Source of the DNA: Paenibacillus dendritiformis
Lineage (GTDB): Bacteria; Bacillota; Bacilli; Paenibacillales; Paenibacillaceae
Length of the DNA stretch: 64,000 nt
NCBI RefSeq assembly: GCF_945605565.1
Contig: NZ_OX216966.1
Coordinates: forward strand, 2,181,501 to 2,245,500
Reading direction: 5' to 3'
Shown: positions 35,319-43,641 of the stretch, in pieces
How the letters are laid out: every line of letters starts with the position of its first letter
Position numbering within the stretch: position 1 is the stretch's first letter
The notes under the pieces: model-generated
Told to the model about the DNA's origin: nothing
Seen by the model: the letters and a program-made list of their open reading frames with translations, nothing else
Database searches by the model: none
Position numbers and translations under genes: made by a program

Positions 35319-36686
35319 TTAACGGAACAGCCGCTTGATGATATCCAGCCTCCGGGCGGCACCCGGATAGCGGAAGGAGAAATCAAAAGCCGTCGTCTGA
35401 TAGAGGACGCTCTTCCGATGGCTGAACGTATTGAAGCTGTGAACGCCGTGATAGCTGCCGATTCCGCTCTCGCCCACCCCGCCGAACGGGAGATAAGGCG
35501 TAGCCAGATGCATGAGCGTATCATTGATGCAGCCGCCGCCGAAGGACAGCTGCCGGACGACGCGCTGCTGCAAGGCCCGATCGGCCGTGAACAGATAGAG
35601 CGCGAGCGGCTTCGGCCGATCGAGGATCGCTTGCTCGGCTTCCTCGTACGACTCGTAAGTGAGAATGGGCAGGATCGGGCCGAATATCTCCTCCTGCATG
35701 ACCGGCGACGACCAGTCCGCTTCCGTCATGACGGTCGGGGCCAAGCGGAGCCGCTTCCGGTCGGATTCGCCGCCGAAGGCGATGCGGCCGTTGTCCAGGA
35801 AGCCGTGCAGCCGCTCCCAATGCCGCTCGCTGACGATGGATGCGTACTCTTCGCTGTCGAGCGGCGGTGGCCCGAAGAATTGGCCAACCGTCCGCTCCAG
35901 CTCGCGGATTAGCTCATCGCGGCGGGATTGATGGACATATACGTAATCCGGCGCGACACAGGTCTGCCCGGCATTCGTCCATTTGCCGAAGGCGATCCGC
36001 CTGGCCGCGAGCTTCATATCGGCGTCATGATGGACGATGCAGGGGCTCTTGCCGCCAAGCTCCAGCGTGACCGGAATCAGGCGGGAGGCCGCCGCCTCCA
36101 TGACAAGCTTGCCGACCGGGACGCTGCCGGTGAAGAAAATATAATCGAACGGCCAGGCCAACAGCTGCCGGGCCGTCTCGGCGTCCCCTTGCACGACGGT
36201 GACATGACCCGGATCGAACGTCTCCCGAACGAGCCGTTCCAGCACCGCGCCGGTGTGCGGCGTCAGCTCCGACGGCTTCAGCACCGCTGTATTGCCGGCG
36301 GCAATCGCGCCGATAAGCGGGGCAAGGGCCAACTGGAACGGATAATTCCAGGGCGCGATGATGAGCGCGCTGCCGTACGGCTCGGGCACGATCATGCCCC
36401 GGCTTCCCAGATGGGTGAGCGCCGTCTTGGCACGGCGCGGCTTCGCCCAGCGGCTGACCCGCCGAGCAGCCAGCCGCGCTTCCTCCAGCACGATGCCGAT
36501 CTCGGTCATGTACGCTTCCGACGCGCTCTTCCCCAAGTCCTGCCGAAGCGCGGCGGTAATATCCTGCTCCATCCCGCGCACACGGTCAGCGAGGCGGATA
36601 AGGGCTGCGCGCCGCTCCTTCACGTCACGGGTGCGCCCTTCACGGTAATACGTTTTTTGCATTTCCAACAGAGCCGGATCTGCCAT
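35319..36686 (-). CDS. Aldehyde dehydrogenase, class-3 (YwdH-like)
   Basis: A 455-aa NAD(P)+-dependent aldehyde dehydrogenase. It has IIAPWNYPFQL and FTGSVPVGK (cofactor site), LELGGKSP with the general-base Glu, NAGQTCVAPDYV with the catalytic Cys, and EEIFGPILP. The short length without a long C-terminal arm and the hydrophobic tail point to class 3, as in Bacillus YwdH (456 aa), which oxidises medium or long-chain and aromatic aldehydes. ATG 36686 is preceded by GAGGAGG on the minus strand; an ATG 36 bp upstream is less likely. Confidence 0.9.
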   Translation of the reverse strand: MADPALLEMQKTYYREGRTRDVKERRAALIRLADRVRGMEQDITAALRQDLGKSASEAYMTEIGIVLEEARLAARRVSRWAKPRRAKTALTHLGSRGMIVPEPYGSALIIAPWNYPFQLALAPLIGAIAAGNTAVLKPSELTPHTGAVLERLVRETFDPGHVTVVQGDAETARQLLAWPFDYIFFTGSVPVGKLVMEAAASRLIPVTLELGGKSPCIVHHDADMKLAARRIAFGKWTNAGQTCVAPDYVYVHQSRRDELIRELERTVGQFFGPPPLDSEEYASIVSERHWERLHGFLDNGRIAFGGESDRKRLRLAPTVMTEADWSSPVMQEEIFGPILPILTYESYEEAEQAILDRPKPLALYLFTADRALQQRVVRQLSFGGGCINDTLMHLATPYLPFGGVGESGIGSYHGVHSFNTFSHRKSVLYQTTAFDFSFRYPGAARRLDIIKRLFR

Positions 36687-37070
36687 GGATGACGCCTCCT
36701 CTTCCCAATCGCAATGCTTCATGACCTCATTACATCATATTTTATTGCGGTTTGCATTGAACTTCTTGCTGATTCATAATAAAAGTACATAATTCAATGA
36801 TATTTCGATTATTTTTTCCTGGCGATTGCGGCACGCATGGCGATTGCGGCACGGTTATGGAATGCGGGAGGGGAATGTCGATCGCCCAGCTTCGCTGCCC
36901 AATCGGAACCAAATGCGCGTCGGCCTAGCCGCCGCCGATTCGCTTGTTCTGTCCTCCGGAATGGGCGCTGCTTACTTTGACAAGAGAAAGGGTATCATAA
37001 CTCGGATTGCCCGCGCATAACACAGAACAAGACACCGACATTCATAGTCTAGAGAGGAGACAATAACATT
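36687..37070. other. Gene-free region between divergent ALDH and phosphoesterase genes
   Basis: The half near the ALDH gene is AT-rich and probably holds its promoter. A short direct repeat (GGCGATTGCGGCACG, 36822-36836 and 36839-36853) follows. TTGACA at 36979 has no good -10 partner. A 64-codon frame at 36826-37020 lacks a ribosome binding site and looks random. Confidence 0.4.
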
Positions 37071-37823
37071 ATGCAATCCATCGCTATCATTTCAGATATA
37101 CATGGGAATTTGCAGGCATTGGAAGCGGTGCTGCAGGATGTGGAGCGCCAAGGCGCCGACCGGATCTACTGTCTTGGCGATGTCGTCGGGAAGGGCCCGA
37201 ATCCGGCCGAGGCTGTCGATCTCATCTGGGAGCATTGCGATGTGATCGTGCGCGGCAATTGGGATGAACTTGTCCTGCGGATGGAAGAGGACATTCAATT
37301 CCGCTGGCATGCCGAACGGCTGGGCGAGAAGCGCCGGAGCATGCTGGCCGCGCTGCCGTTCTCTCATGACTTCATCATGAGCGGCCGGCATATCCGTCTC
37401 GTCCATGCGTCTCCGCAGAGCGTCTATCATCGGGTACAGCCGTGGGATGCGGAGGAGAGAAGACTCGGCATGTTCGAATTCACCTCCTCCCTGAACGAGC
37501 CTCTTCATCCGTGCCAATCGCCGGATGTTGTTATATACGGGGATATTCATAATGCTTATTTACAGCATCTTCAGGGCCGTACGCTGGTCAATTGCGGCAG
37601 CGTGGGCAATCCGCTCGACATTACTCAGGCGTCCTATATTATGCTGCAAGGCAGCTTGGGCCAGGTGACGACAAGCGAATTTTCGATTCATTTTCACCGG
37701 GTGCCCTATGATATCGAACGGGCCGTCAGGGCTGCCCAGGAGGCGGATATCCCGGGCCTCCAGCCGTATGTGCGGGAGCTGCGCACCGGAGTATACCGGG
37801 GGCTTCAGAGCGGAGAAGCATAG
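37071..37823 (+). CDS. Calcineurin-like metallophosphoesterase
   Basis: A 250-aa protein with all the motifs of the calcineurin-like superfamily: SDIHGN (residues 8-13), GDVVGKGP, GNWDE, H in LVHASP and GDIHNAY. Two metal ions should be bound. The short form with YfcE/YmdB-like spacing suggests a cytoplasmic phosphodiesterase or phosphatase; the substrate is unknown. ATG 37071 has AGAGGAG about twelve bases upstream. Confidence 0.88.
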   Translation: MQSIAIISDIHGNLQALEAVLQDVERQGADRIYCLGDVVGKGPNPAEAVDLIWEHCDVIVRGNWDELVLRMEEDIQFRWHAERLGEKRRSMLAALPFSHDFIMSGRHIRLVHASPQSVYHRVQPWDAEERRLGMFEFTSSLNEPLHPCQSPDVVIYGDIHNAYLQHLQGRTLVNCGSVGNPLDITQASYIMLQGSLGQVTTSEFSIHFHRVPYDIERAVRAAQEADIPGLQPYVRELRTGVYRGLQSGEA

Positions 37824-37966
37824 ACTCGGAAGCGCGGCATCACCTGACATGCGAGCCTGAGCGGACGATGAGGACAGCCCGGAACGGTCTGTCCTGTTTG
37901 TCATGCGGCGGCCGAAGTCATGGACTCCTTTTCCATATCATGCTATGCTGTGTAGCGGTGATATCG

Positions 37967-38794
37967 ATGTTCCGAATCGGAGAATTTTCAAAATTAACGC
38001 AAGTGTCCATCCGAATGCTGCGATATTATGATGAAGTCGGTCTGTTGAAGCCGGCCCGGGTTGACAAGCTTACAGGCTATCGGCTCTATTCCGTTGACCA
38101 AATACCCGTGATACAGCAAATTATCCTTTTGCGGGATATGGAATTCAATGTTTCTGAAATCGCTTACGCCCTTGCCAACTGGGACGAGTCCTTCATTATC
38201 GGGCTATTGGAGAATAAAAAGAAAGAAATACAAACGGCGATCCGGCGGGAATTAGAGCACATCGCCAAAATCGACGTCGCGATAAAAGATATCCGGGAGG
38301 AGAATCTGGCGGTTCATCACAATGTAACGGTAAAAAACATACCGAGCTATAAAATATTGTCCCTGCGAAAAGTCATTCCCAACTATGATCGGGAGGGCGA
38401 GTTGTGGAAGGAGCTATTTGCATTTATTGAAGAAGAACGGATTGATATACCAAAAGGAGCGGGCAATATCGCTATTTTTCATGATTCGGATCGTAAGGAT
38501 GCCGATGTGGATGTGGAAGTAGGCGTGATCGTCAATCAACTGGGCGAGAATAAAGGCGGATTCGAGTACAGGGAGACCGAAGCGGTCGATACGATGGCTT
38601 GCGTCATGGTATATGGCCCGTTCGACAACATTGCCCGCGCGTATCATTCCTTCGCTCATTGGCTTGAACAGCACCAGCAGTACCAATTGGCAGGATTGAC
38701 CCGTCAAATTTCCCATAAAGGTCCCTTTAACGAATCCGATCCCGCATATTATCTCACGGAAGTTCAAACGCCTGTCTTGCGCAATACGAAATAG
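37967..38794 (+). CDS. MerR-family regulator with GyrI-like ligand domain
   Basis: A 275-aa one-component regulator of the BmrR type. Residues 1-70 are a MerR winged helix (MFRIGEFSKLTQVSIRMLRYYDEVGLLKP), residues about 75-110 a coiled-coil dimer helix, and residues about 118-275 a GyrI-like/BmrR effector domain that binds lipophilic cations or other drugs in relatives. The frame opens at 37868. ATG 37967 is chosen from the family's N-terminus, since no strong ribosome binding site is present. The next gene, trmO, has a promoter with a MerR-type 19-bp spacer and dyad, so it may be a target. Confidence 0.85.
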   Translation: MFRIGEFSKLTQVSIRMLRYYDEVGLLKPARVDKLTGYRLYSVDQIPVIQQIILLRDMEFNVSEIAYALANWDESFIIGLLENKKKEIQTAIRRELEHIAKIDVAIKDIREENLAVHHNVTVKNIPSYKILSLRKVIPNYDREGELWKELFAFIEEERIDIPKGAGNIAIFHDSDRKDADVDVEVGVIVNQLGENKGGFEYRETEAVDTMACVMVYGPFDNIARAYHSFAHWLEQHQQYQLAGLTRQISHKGPFNESDPAYYLTEVQTPVLRNTK

Positions 38795-38826
38795 ATTTTC
38801 TTGCTCTAACCGGCGATATTTCAGGA

Positions 38827-38857
38827 TTGACTCTCACACGATGTGAGGGCATAACGT
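38827..38857 (+). promoter_or_regulatory. MerR-type promoter (19-bp spacer) with dyad before trmO
   Basis: TTGACT (38827-38832), a 19-bp spacer and TAACGT (38852-38857). The spacer and the end of the -35 box hold the dyad CTCTCACA-CGA-TGTGAGGG (38831-38849, one mismatch). Over-long spacers with a central dyad are the mark of promoters that MerR proteins untwist. It lies 30 bp after the merR stop. Confidence 0.6.
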
Positions 38858-38889
38858 AAAATGGCATCATAAAACGAGGAGGACATGCT

Positions 38890-39375
38890 ATGAAGCCATT
38901 GATGTTGAATCCGATTGGAAAAATCCGTATCGGCCGTGAGGGGATGAGGATCGAAGTCGAGCAGAAGTATACCCCGGCATTAAAGGAACTGGATGGATTC
39001 AGCCATCTTCAAGTGCTGTGGTGGTTCGACGGCTGCGACAACGCAAGTGCCAGAAATACGCTGGAAACGGAAAAGCCCTATAAAAAAGGGCCTGACACGC
39101 TTGGAATCTTTGCGACCCGCTCCCCGTACAGACCGAATCCAATCGGCCTGTCGACCGCTCGAATCCTAGCGATTGACGAGGAGAACGGGATCATTCAGCT
39201 TGCGTATCTTGACGCGCATGAAGGCAGCCCGGTCCTTGATCTGAAGCCTTATACTCCTAGCCTCGACAGGGTGGAAATCCCGCATGTGCCGGAGTGGTGC
39301 GCCCACTGGCCACAAAGCCTGGAGGAATCGGCCTCGTTCGATTGGTCCAATGAGTTTCGCTGGAGCGATGAATGA
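38890..39375 (+). CDS. trmO: TrmO/TsaA-like tRNA m6t6A methyltransferase
   Basis: A 161-aa protein of the YaeB/TsaA/TrmO beta-barrel family. Conserved pieces are PIGKIRI at the start, FSHLQVLWWFDG, GIFATRSPYRPNPIGLS and YLDAHEGSPVLDLKPY. In E. coli TrmO uses S-adenosylmethionine to methylate t6A37 of tRNA-Thr. This is the short form with the TsaA domain and little else, and some short homologues are only annotated as methyltransferase-like. ATG 38890 follows GAGGAGG. It probably responds to the MerR regulator just upstream. Confidence 0.8.
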   Translation: MKPLMLNPIGKIRIGREGMRIEVEQKYTPALKELDGFSHLQVLWWFDGCDNASARNTLETEKPYKKGPDTLGIFATRSPYRPNPIGLSTARILAIDEENGIIQLAYLDAHEGSPVLDLKPYTPSLDRVEIPHVPEWCAHWPQSLEESASFDWSNEFRWSDE

Positions 39376-39474
39376 GAGAGCGTCAATTGGACGCCACAGA
39401 CTACGAAAAGCGATTCGATCATCGAATTTTCATCATTTGTTACACAACGGTAATATTTCTGTTAACGGAGGTTA

Positions 39475-39513
39475 ATGTTGAGAGGGTATATTGATAACAA
39501 GACCCCCTTTTGA
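39475..39513 (+). other. Possible 12-codon peptide (MLRGYIDNKTPF)
   Basis: ATG 39475 (or the next codon, TTG 39478) follows CGGAGG at 39467-39472, and the frame ends with TGA at 39511-39513, directly before an intrinsic terminator. With the TTG start the spacing is good. It could be a tiny protein gene or chance. Confidence 0.25.
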
Positions 39514-39534
39514 TGAATATATATCCCTTGAGTC

Positions 39535-39564
39535 GGACCTGAATGTTCAGGTCCTCTTTTTTTT
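39535..39564 (+). terminator. Strong terminator downstream of trmO
   Basis: A perfect 8-bp stem (39535-39542 with 39547-39554), a 4-nt loop and a run of eight T at 39557-39564. Confidence 0.85.
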
Positions 39565-39607
39565 GCCTCCTGACGGTCAGGAGCGGCCGGAAGGACCCCA
39601 CGCCGCT

Positions 39608-40420
39608 CTATGCGAGCGGCACTTCTTGTCTCTTTTTCTGTTTGTAGTAGACCCAGGACGTGAAGCCGATCTCCAGGAGCCGCTTGCGAACTTGCTCCCA
39701 TTCGTCGCCGACGCGGAACGGCTTGTGGGCATCGGAGCCGAACGTGACATCGACGCCGAAGTGAAGGGCCCGTTCGAGAATATCGTCGGATGGATACCAG
39801 CCGCCGCTCAGCTTCGTCTTGCCTGATGTATTGATCTCAATCGCCACGCCGCAATCGGCGATGACGGACAGCGTCTCATCGATCGCCTCGGCGGCCACGA
39901 TATCCGAGAATTCTGGATAGTTGCCTTTCATCGCGTCGATGTGGCCCAGAATCTGGAACATGCCGGTGCGGGCCGAATCGCGGATGAGTTCATAATACGT
40001 AATCTTCTGGGCGACGCGTTCTTCCTCGGACAGCTTTTTCCACCGGTTCTTGTTGAAAATGCTGATCCCGTTCGTATAATGAACGGATCCGATAATATAA
40101 TCGAACGGATACCGGTCGAGCATCTGCCGGTATGTCTCGGCATGCGGGGGAAAATAGTCGGACTCGATGCCGAGCAGCACGTCGATGCGTCCTTCATATT
40201 CCCGCTTCAGATCCAGCACTTCGTTCACGTAATTCTCGAAGTCGCTCTTGGCCATCGCGATATTGGGAAAGGCCTGATCTTCCTCTCTGCCGAAGTACGG
40301 GGTATGATCGGAAATGCCGATCACATCCAGCCCGTTCGCGATCCCGGCTTCGATATAATCCCGGATATTCCCGTCCGCATGCCCGCAGCGGAAATGATGT
40401 GTATGCAAGTCGAATTTCAT
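39608..40420 (-). CDS. hisJ: Histidinol-phosphatase, PHP family
   Basis: A 270-aa PHP-domain phosphatase with the metal-binding signatures FDLHTHHFRCGHA (start), GISDHTPY, GIESDYFP, GSVHYTNG, LGHIDAMK, EINTSG and GSDAHKP. It removes phosphate from L-histidinol phosphate in histidine biosynthesis (the HisJ/HisK type). No other his gene is close. It starts 12 bp after a LysR gene on the same strand, with GGAGGAAGAGAAG before ATG 40420, so the two are probably co-transcribed. Confidence 0.9.
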   Translation of the reverse strand: MKFDLHTHHFRCGHADGNIRDYIEAGIANGLDVIGISDHTPYFGREEDQAFPNIAMAKSDFENYVNEVLDLKREYEGRIDVLLGIESDYFPPHAETYRQMLDRYPFDYIIGSVHYTNGISIFNKNRWKKLSEEERVAQKITYYELIRDSARTGMFQILGHIDAMKGNYPEFSDIVAAEAIDETLSVIADCGVAIEINTSGKTKLSGGWYPSDDILERALHFGVDVTFGSDAHKPFRVGDEWEQVRKRLLEIGFTSWVYYKQKKRQEVPLA

Positions 40421-40432
40421 CTTCTCTTCCTC

Positions 40433-41335
40433 CTATTCTGACCCGATGAATTGCGTTTCCGGCATGCCTTTCAGGTCATTCAGGAACTGCTGCATCGCGG
40501 AATTCAAATATCGGCCCGTACGGTACATGACGCCGACCGGGTGGGCGATCTCCAATTCATGGATATGTACAATCTGAAGGGTTCCCCGCCTCAGCTCGTT
40601 GCTGACGGACAGCTTCGAGATGATAGCGGCCCCAAGATTCAGCTCCACCATCCGCTTCACCTCCTCGCTGCTGTTCAATTCCATCACAATATGAGGCTGA
40701 ATGCCGTGACGGCGGAATGTCTCGTCCGCGAACCGGCGGCCGAGCGTGTCGGTGGACAGCATGATGAGAGGGATATCCCGGAGCAGTTCCATGGTGCCGT
40801 GCTTATGCTCGGCTAGCGGATGGTTCGGATTGACAACCAGTTCGAACGTGTCGTAGTAGAGAACGGATGAGACAAGATTCGGATTCTGCTCATTCAAATA
40901 CCCGATTCCGATATCCACGGTGCCGTTTTCGATCTGGCTCATGACTTGGGTTGAGGACATGGACAAGATGGTGGTCTTGATGAGCGGGAACTGATCCTGG
41001 AAATAGGAAAGCACCCGCGGGAGAATTTGAATGGCAATCGATGTCGTCGTTCCGAGCACGATATGTCCCTGCGGAATTTGCTGCAAGTCGGTCAGCTTCT
41101 GCTTCAAATCATCGACGATTTGGAGGATGCGCTCGGCATGTTCAAGAAACAATCGGCCGCTGTCGGTCAGCGTGACCGGCTGATTTCGATCAATGAGAAT
41201 GGTTTTGAACTCATCTTCCAAGCTTTTGATTTGCGCGGATACGGCGGGCTGAGTCAGGTTCAGCAATTCGCCGGCTTTGCGGAAACTCATTGTCTTGGAG
41301 ATCGTGATGAGCGTTTCCAATTGGCTCAAATTCAT
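40433..41335 (-). CDS. LysR-family regulator (CysL/CbbR-like)
   Basis: A 300-aa LysR protein: winged helix at residues 1-60 (MSFRKAGELLNLTQPAVSAQIKSLE) and effector domain from about residue 88. ATG 41335 has AAAGGAGA before it; the 25 codons upstream are hydrophobic read-through of an AT-rich leader and not part of the gene. It is upstream of hisJ in the same direction with 12 bp between. A role linked to histidine or to an unlinked target is possible, but nothing in the sequence shows it. Confidence 0.85.
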   Translation of the reverse strand: MNLSQLETLITISKTMSFRKAGELLNLTQPAVSAQIKSLEDEFKTILIDRNQPVTLTDSGRLFLEHAERILQIVDDLKQKLTDLQQIPQGHIVLGTTTSIAIQILPRVLSYFQDQFPLIKTTILSMSSTQVMSQIENGTVDIGIGYLNEQNPNLVSSVLYYDTFELVVNPNHPLAEHKHGTMELLRDIPLIMLSTDTLGRRFADETFRRHGIQPHIVMELNSSEEVKRMVELNLGAAIISKLSVSNELRRGTLQIVHIHELEIAHPVGVMYRTGRYLNSAMQQFLNDLKGMPETQFIGSE

Positions 41336-41618
41336 TGAAGCTCTCCTTTCCCGTGCAATGAAATGAATCATAAATGCCGGAATTATAAAAATTTTTATCA
41401 ATAATAACATAGCAATAAATTTGTTTTGTCATTATATCTTAGATTATAGAGGAAGCCGCTGGCCGGAGCAATGTTTGCTCCTGTTTCCATGCTGCCGCAA
41501 GAAGGCATGTCCGAATTTTTCCCCATAACGCGCGATATGATTCCACCGGAAATTTTTGGCCGGACAAACGCTCCTGCCTAACGCCTTCCCTTTTGCACCG
41601 GCTTGGACGGCGAGCATC
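41336..41618. other. AT-rich region upstream of the LysR/hisJ unit
   Basis: The first 120 bp are strongly AT-rich and should contain the promoter of the LysR gene on the minus strand. The rest is GC-richer with no coding frame, and a terminator of the DUF4127 gene follows. Confidence 0.4.
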
Positions 41619-41652
41619 AAAAACAGCCCGTTCCAGTCAACGGAACGGGCTG
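41619..41652 (-). terminator. Terminator of the DUF4127 gene
   Basis: A perfect 11-bp stem (41624-41634 with 41642-41652) and 7-nt loop, followed on the minus strand by five U (A-run 41619-41623). Confidence 0.8.
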
Positions 41653-41666
41653 CTGCGGTTCTAGGG

Positions 41667-43373
41667 TCAATGCAGTGCTATGGCAGGATACAAGGTGATT
41701 TCGAAGGCGCGCCCCCACAGGAAGTCCGGGTTGTCATAGTCTAGCGACGCATGGGCATAGGCCGCCAGCGACCAGAAAGCTCCGCGAATTTGTCGTATAT
41801 TATGCGAAGCCCCCGGGCAGCCGATCCCAAATGCGTTTTTGCCGGCAAGTACGGCGCTATGCGTCTGCATCCGCTTGCGGAGCATCGCCAGGAGACAGGC
41901 ATAATCGGCCCCCGTGTTGAAGAGGATCATGTTTTGGTCAGCCATTGCCGCCACATTGGAATACATGCAGCGGTCTCTCGAATAAGTTCGGATTTCGCCG
42001 ATTGCGGTTGCTTTATAATAATAGTCTTTCAAGAAACGCTTGAAGAGCAGCGAGCCATGCGCATTGACGGCCCGGGCGAGGGCGGCCGGACGCCTCTCTG
42101 TAACGAGGAAGGCATAGCGCGCTTGCCCCATGCCGAGCGCAATCCCGATTTTATTCCCCGGAGTGTTCCATGCGCTGTAGCCAAGCAGGCATCCCGTATC
42201 CGGGCTGTCCAGCAGCGCTTCGGTCACGGCCGCGTTGGCCGGGCCACGTCCCACGAAATCGATGGCGACCGTCGGAACGCGGTTCGACACATTCGCCTCC
42301 ATCCGGCTTACGGCGGCGGACACCTGCTCTGAAGCGGTAATGGCAATGATCTCGATGTCAGGTGAACCAGGGACAAGCTGGCCGCCGATAATATCGATAT
42401 GGCGACGGATATTGTCATCTACATTCATATATTCGTAGGGGTTCGTGATGGTGGAGCCGTCAGGCCCGTAATATTGCACCGCGTAGCGCGGCTTGGCCCC
42501 GCCACGATACAATTGGTTCGCCATGCGGGCCATCAGCGCATGCCCCAGTCCGTCCGCATCCGGAAGAATAATGGCGCGGTCGGGATTTTGACCGCTGGCT
42601 CCGCCGCCCAGCCAAGCATTGATACGCCCTTCGACGAATCGGATCTCGTTGAGCTGCACGCCTTGCGTATAAGCATCATCCACGCCAATCGCCAGGAAGT
42701 CGATATAACCTGACCGGGCAAGCTGCTCCAGAATATAATAGTTCGTTTTGAATTTATGCCGGCGTGCATTGTAATACTGTTCCTTGTCGAAATGGACGGT
42801 GCTTCCGTACGACCCGTCAGGGGACAGGTCATAACCCTGCACAATATCGTCAAACTCGGTAAAGCTTCTTCGGGGCTGCTGCATGAAGCTGCGCGCCTCC
42901 GTATAAGCCTCGTAGGTCAGACCATCCACGAATGTCGTCGTCGCCAACCGCATGATGGTGTCGAGAACATAGACCGGCTTGCGCGGATATGATTGCTTCA
43001 CGAGGCGAATCACGTCCAGCAGCTTCGCAGCAGCGGGATCGTAGTAAGGGTACATGCCGCCCCCGCACGCTCTTAACCGCCGGCTGCCGATTAATCCCCC
43101 ATAGACGAGCATGTCTGCGGAGATAATGAAGCCGTCAACCGCTCCTGCCTGATGGAGAATAAAGCGCCGAATGTTGTTCGGATTGCCGACGGCCGGGGAA
43201 GACGTGCTTTCCAGGATGCCGTCCGCTGCTGTTTTTTCCGAGTCCAGCCGGTTGCGAATATCGCTTAGGCACGGGGTGATGACGTTGAGACCTGCCGAGC
43301 GCCCTTGCATCATCACATCATCCACATTGACGGGCCGGTCGTCGAGCGGCACATACAGAACGGTTTTCATCAT
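41667..43373 (-). CDS. DUF4127 family protein
   Basis: A 568-aa soluble protein. It begins KTVLYVPLDDRPVNVD, the typical start of DUF4127 proteins, and later has SADMLVYGGLIGSR, IGVDDAYTQG, ILPDADGLGHALMAR and YSAWNTPGNKIG. The function is unknown, though the conserved Asp/His-rich stretches suggest a metal-dependent enzyme. No signal peptide is seen. ATG 43373 is preceded by GGGAG about nine bases upstream on the minus strand; a longer frame to 43415 lacks a site. It stands alone with its own terminator. Confidence 0.75.
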   Translation of the reverse strand: MMKTVLYVPLDDRPVNVDDVMMQGRSAGLNVITPCLSDIRNRLDSEKTAADGILESTSSPAVGNPNNIRRFILHQAGAVDGFIISADMLVYGGLIGSRRLRACGGGMYPYYDPAAAKLLDVIRLVKQSYPRKPVYVLDTIMRLATTTFVDGLTYEAYTEARSFMQQPRRSFTEFDDIVQGYDLSPDGSYGSTVHFDKEQYYNARRHKFKTNYYILEQLARSGYIDFLAIGVDDAYTQGVQLNEIRFVEGRINAWLGGGASGQNPDRAIILPDADGLGHALMARMANQLYRGGAKPRYAVQYYGPDGSTITNPYEYMNVDDNIRRHIDIIGGQLVPGSPDIEIIAITASEQVSAAVSRMEANVSNRVPTVAIDFVGRGPANAAVTEALLDSPDTGCLLGYSAWNTPGNKIGIALGMGQARYAFLVTERRPAALARAVNAHGSLLFKRFLKDYYYKATAIGEIRTYSRDRCMYSNVAAMADQNMILFNTGADYACLLAMLRKRMQTHSAVLAGKNAFGIGCPGASHNIRQIRGAFWSLAAYAHASLDYDNPDFLWGRAFEITLYPAIALH

Positions 43374-43547
43374 TTGATCAGCTCCCTGACATTGATAGGC
43401 TGCGCCCAATTTCATTATCTTGGCCTATGTGTGCTCATGCCTTCACTTATATAGGCAATGCAGGAACAACCAATACAACCAATCGGGCAAAAAAATATTG
43501 GGAAGACGCGGGCCCGGTTCGTTGCGAAAACTTAATATTTGAAACAG

Positions 43548-43577
43548 TTGACCCGCCAGCCTGCGATGCCTCACAAT
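43548..43577 (+). promoter_or_regulatory. Possible promoter of the UMF1-type transporter
   Basis: TTGACC (43548-43553), an 18-bp spacer and CACAAT (43572-43577), 65 bp before the start codon. Confidence 0.35.
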
Positions 43578-43641
43578 AAATGAAGACGCTCTCATCGGAG
43601 CGGAATGCGGAGATGATAAGTTGAATTTAGGGGGACACGCA

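Noticed and set aside
36826..37020. 64-codon frame upstream of the phosphoesterase gene
   Set aside because: No ribosome binding site, mixed composition, and it includes a short direct repeat.
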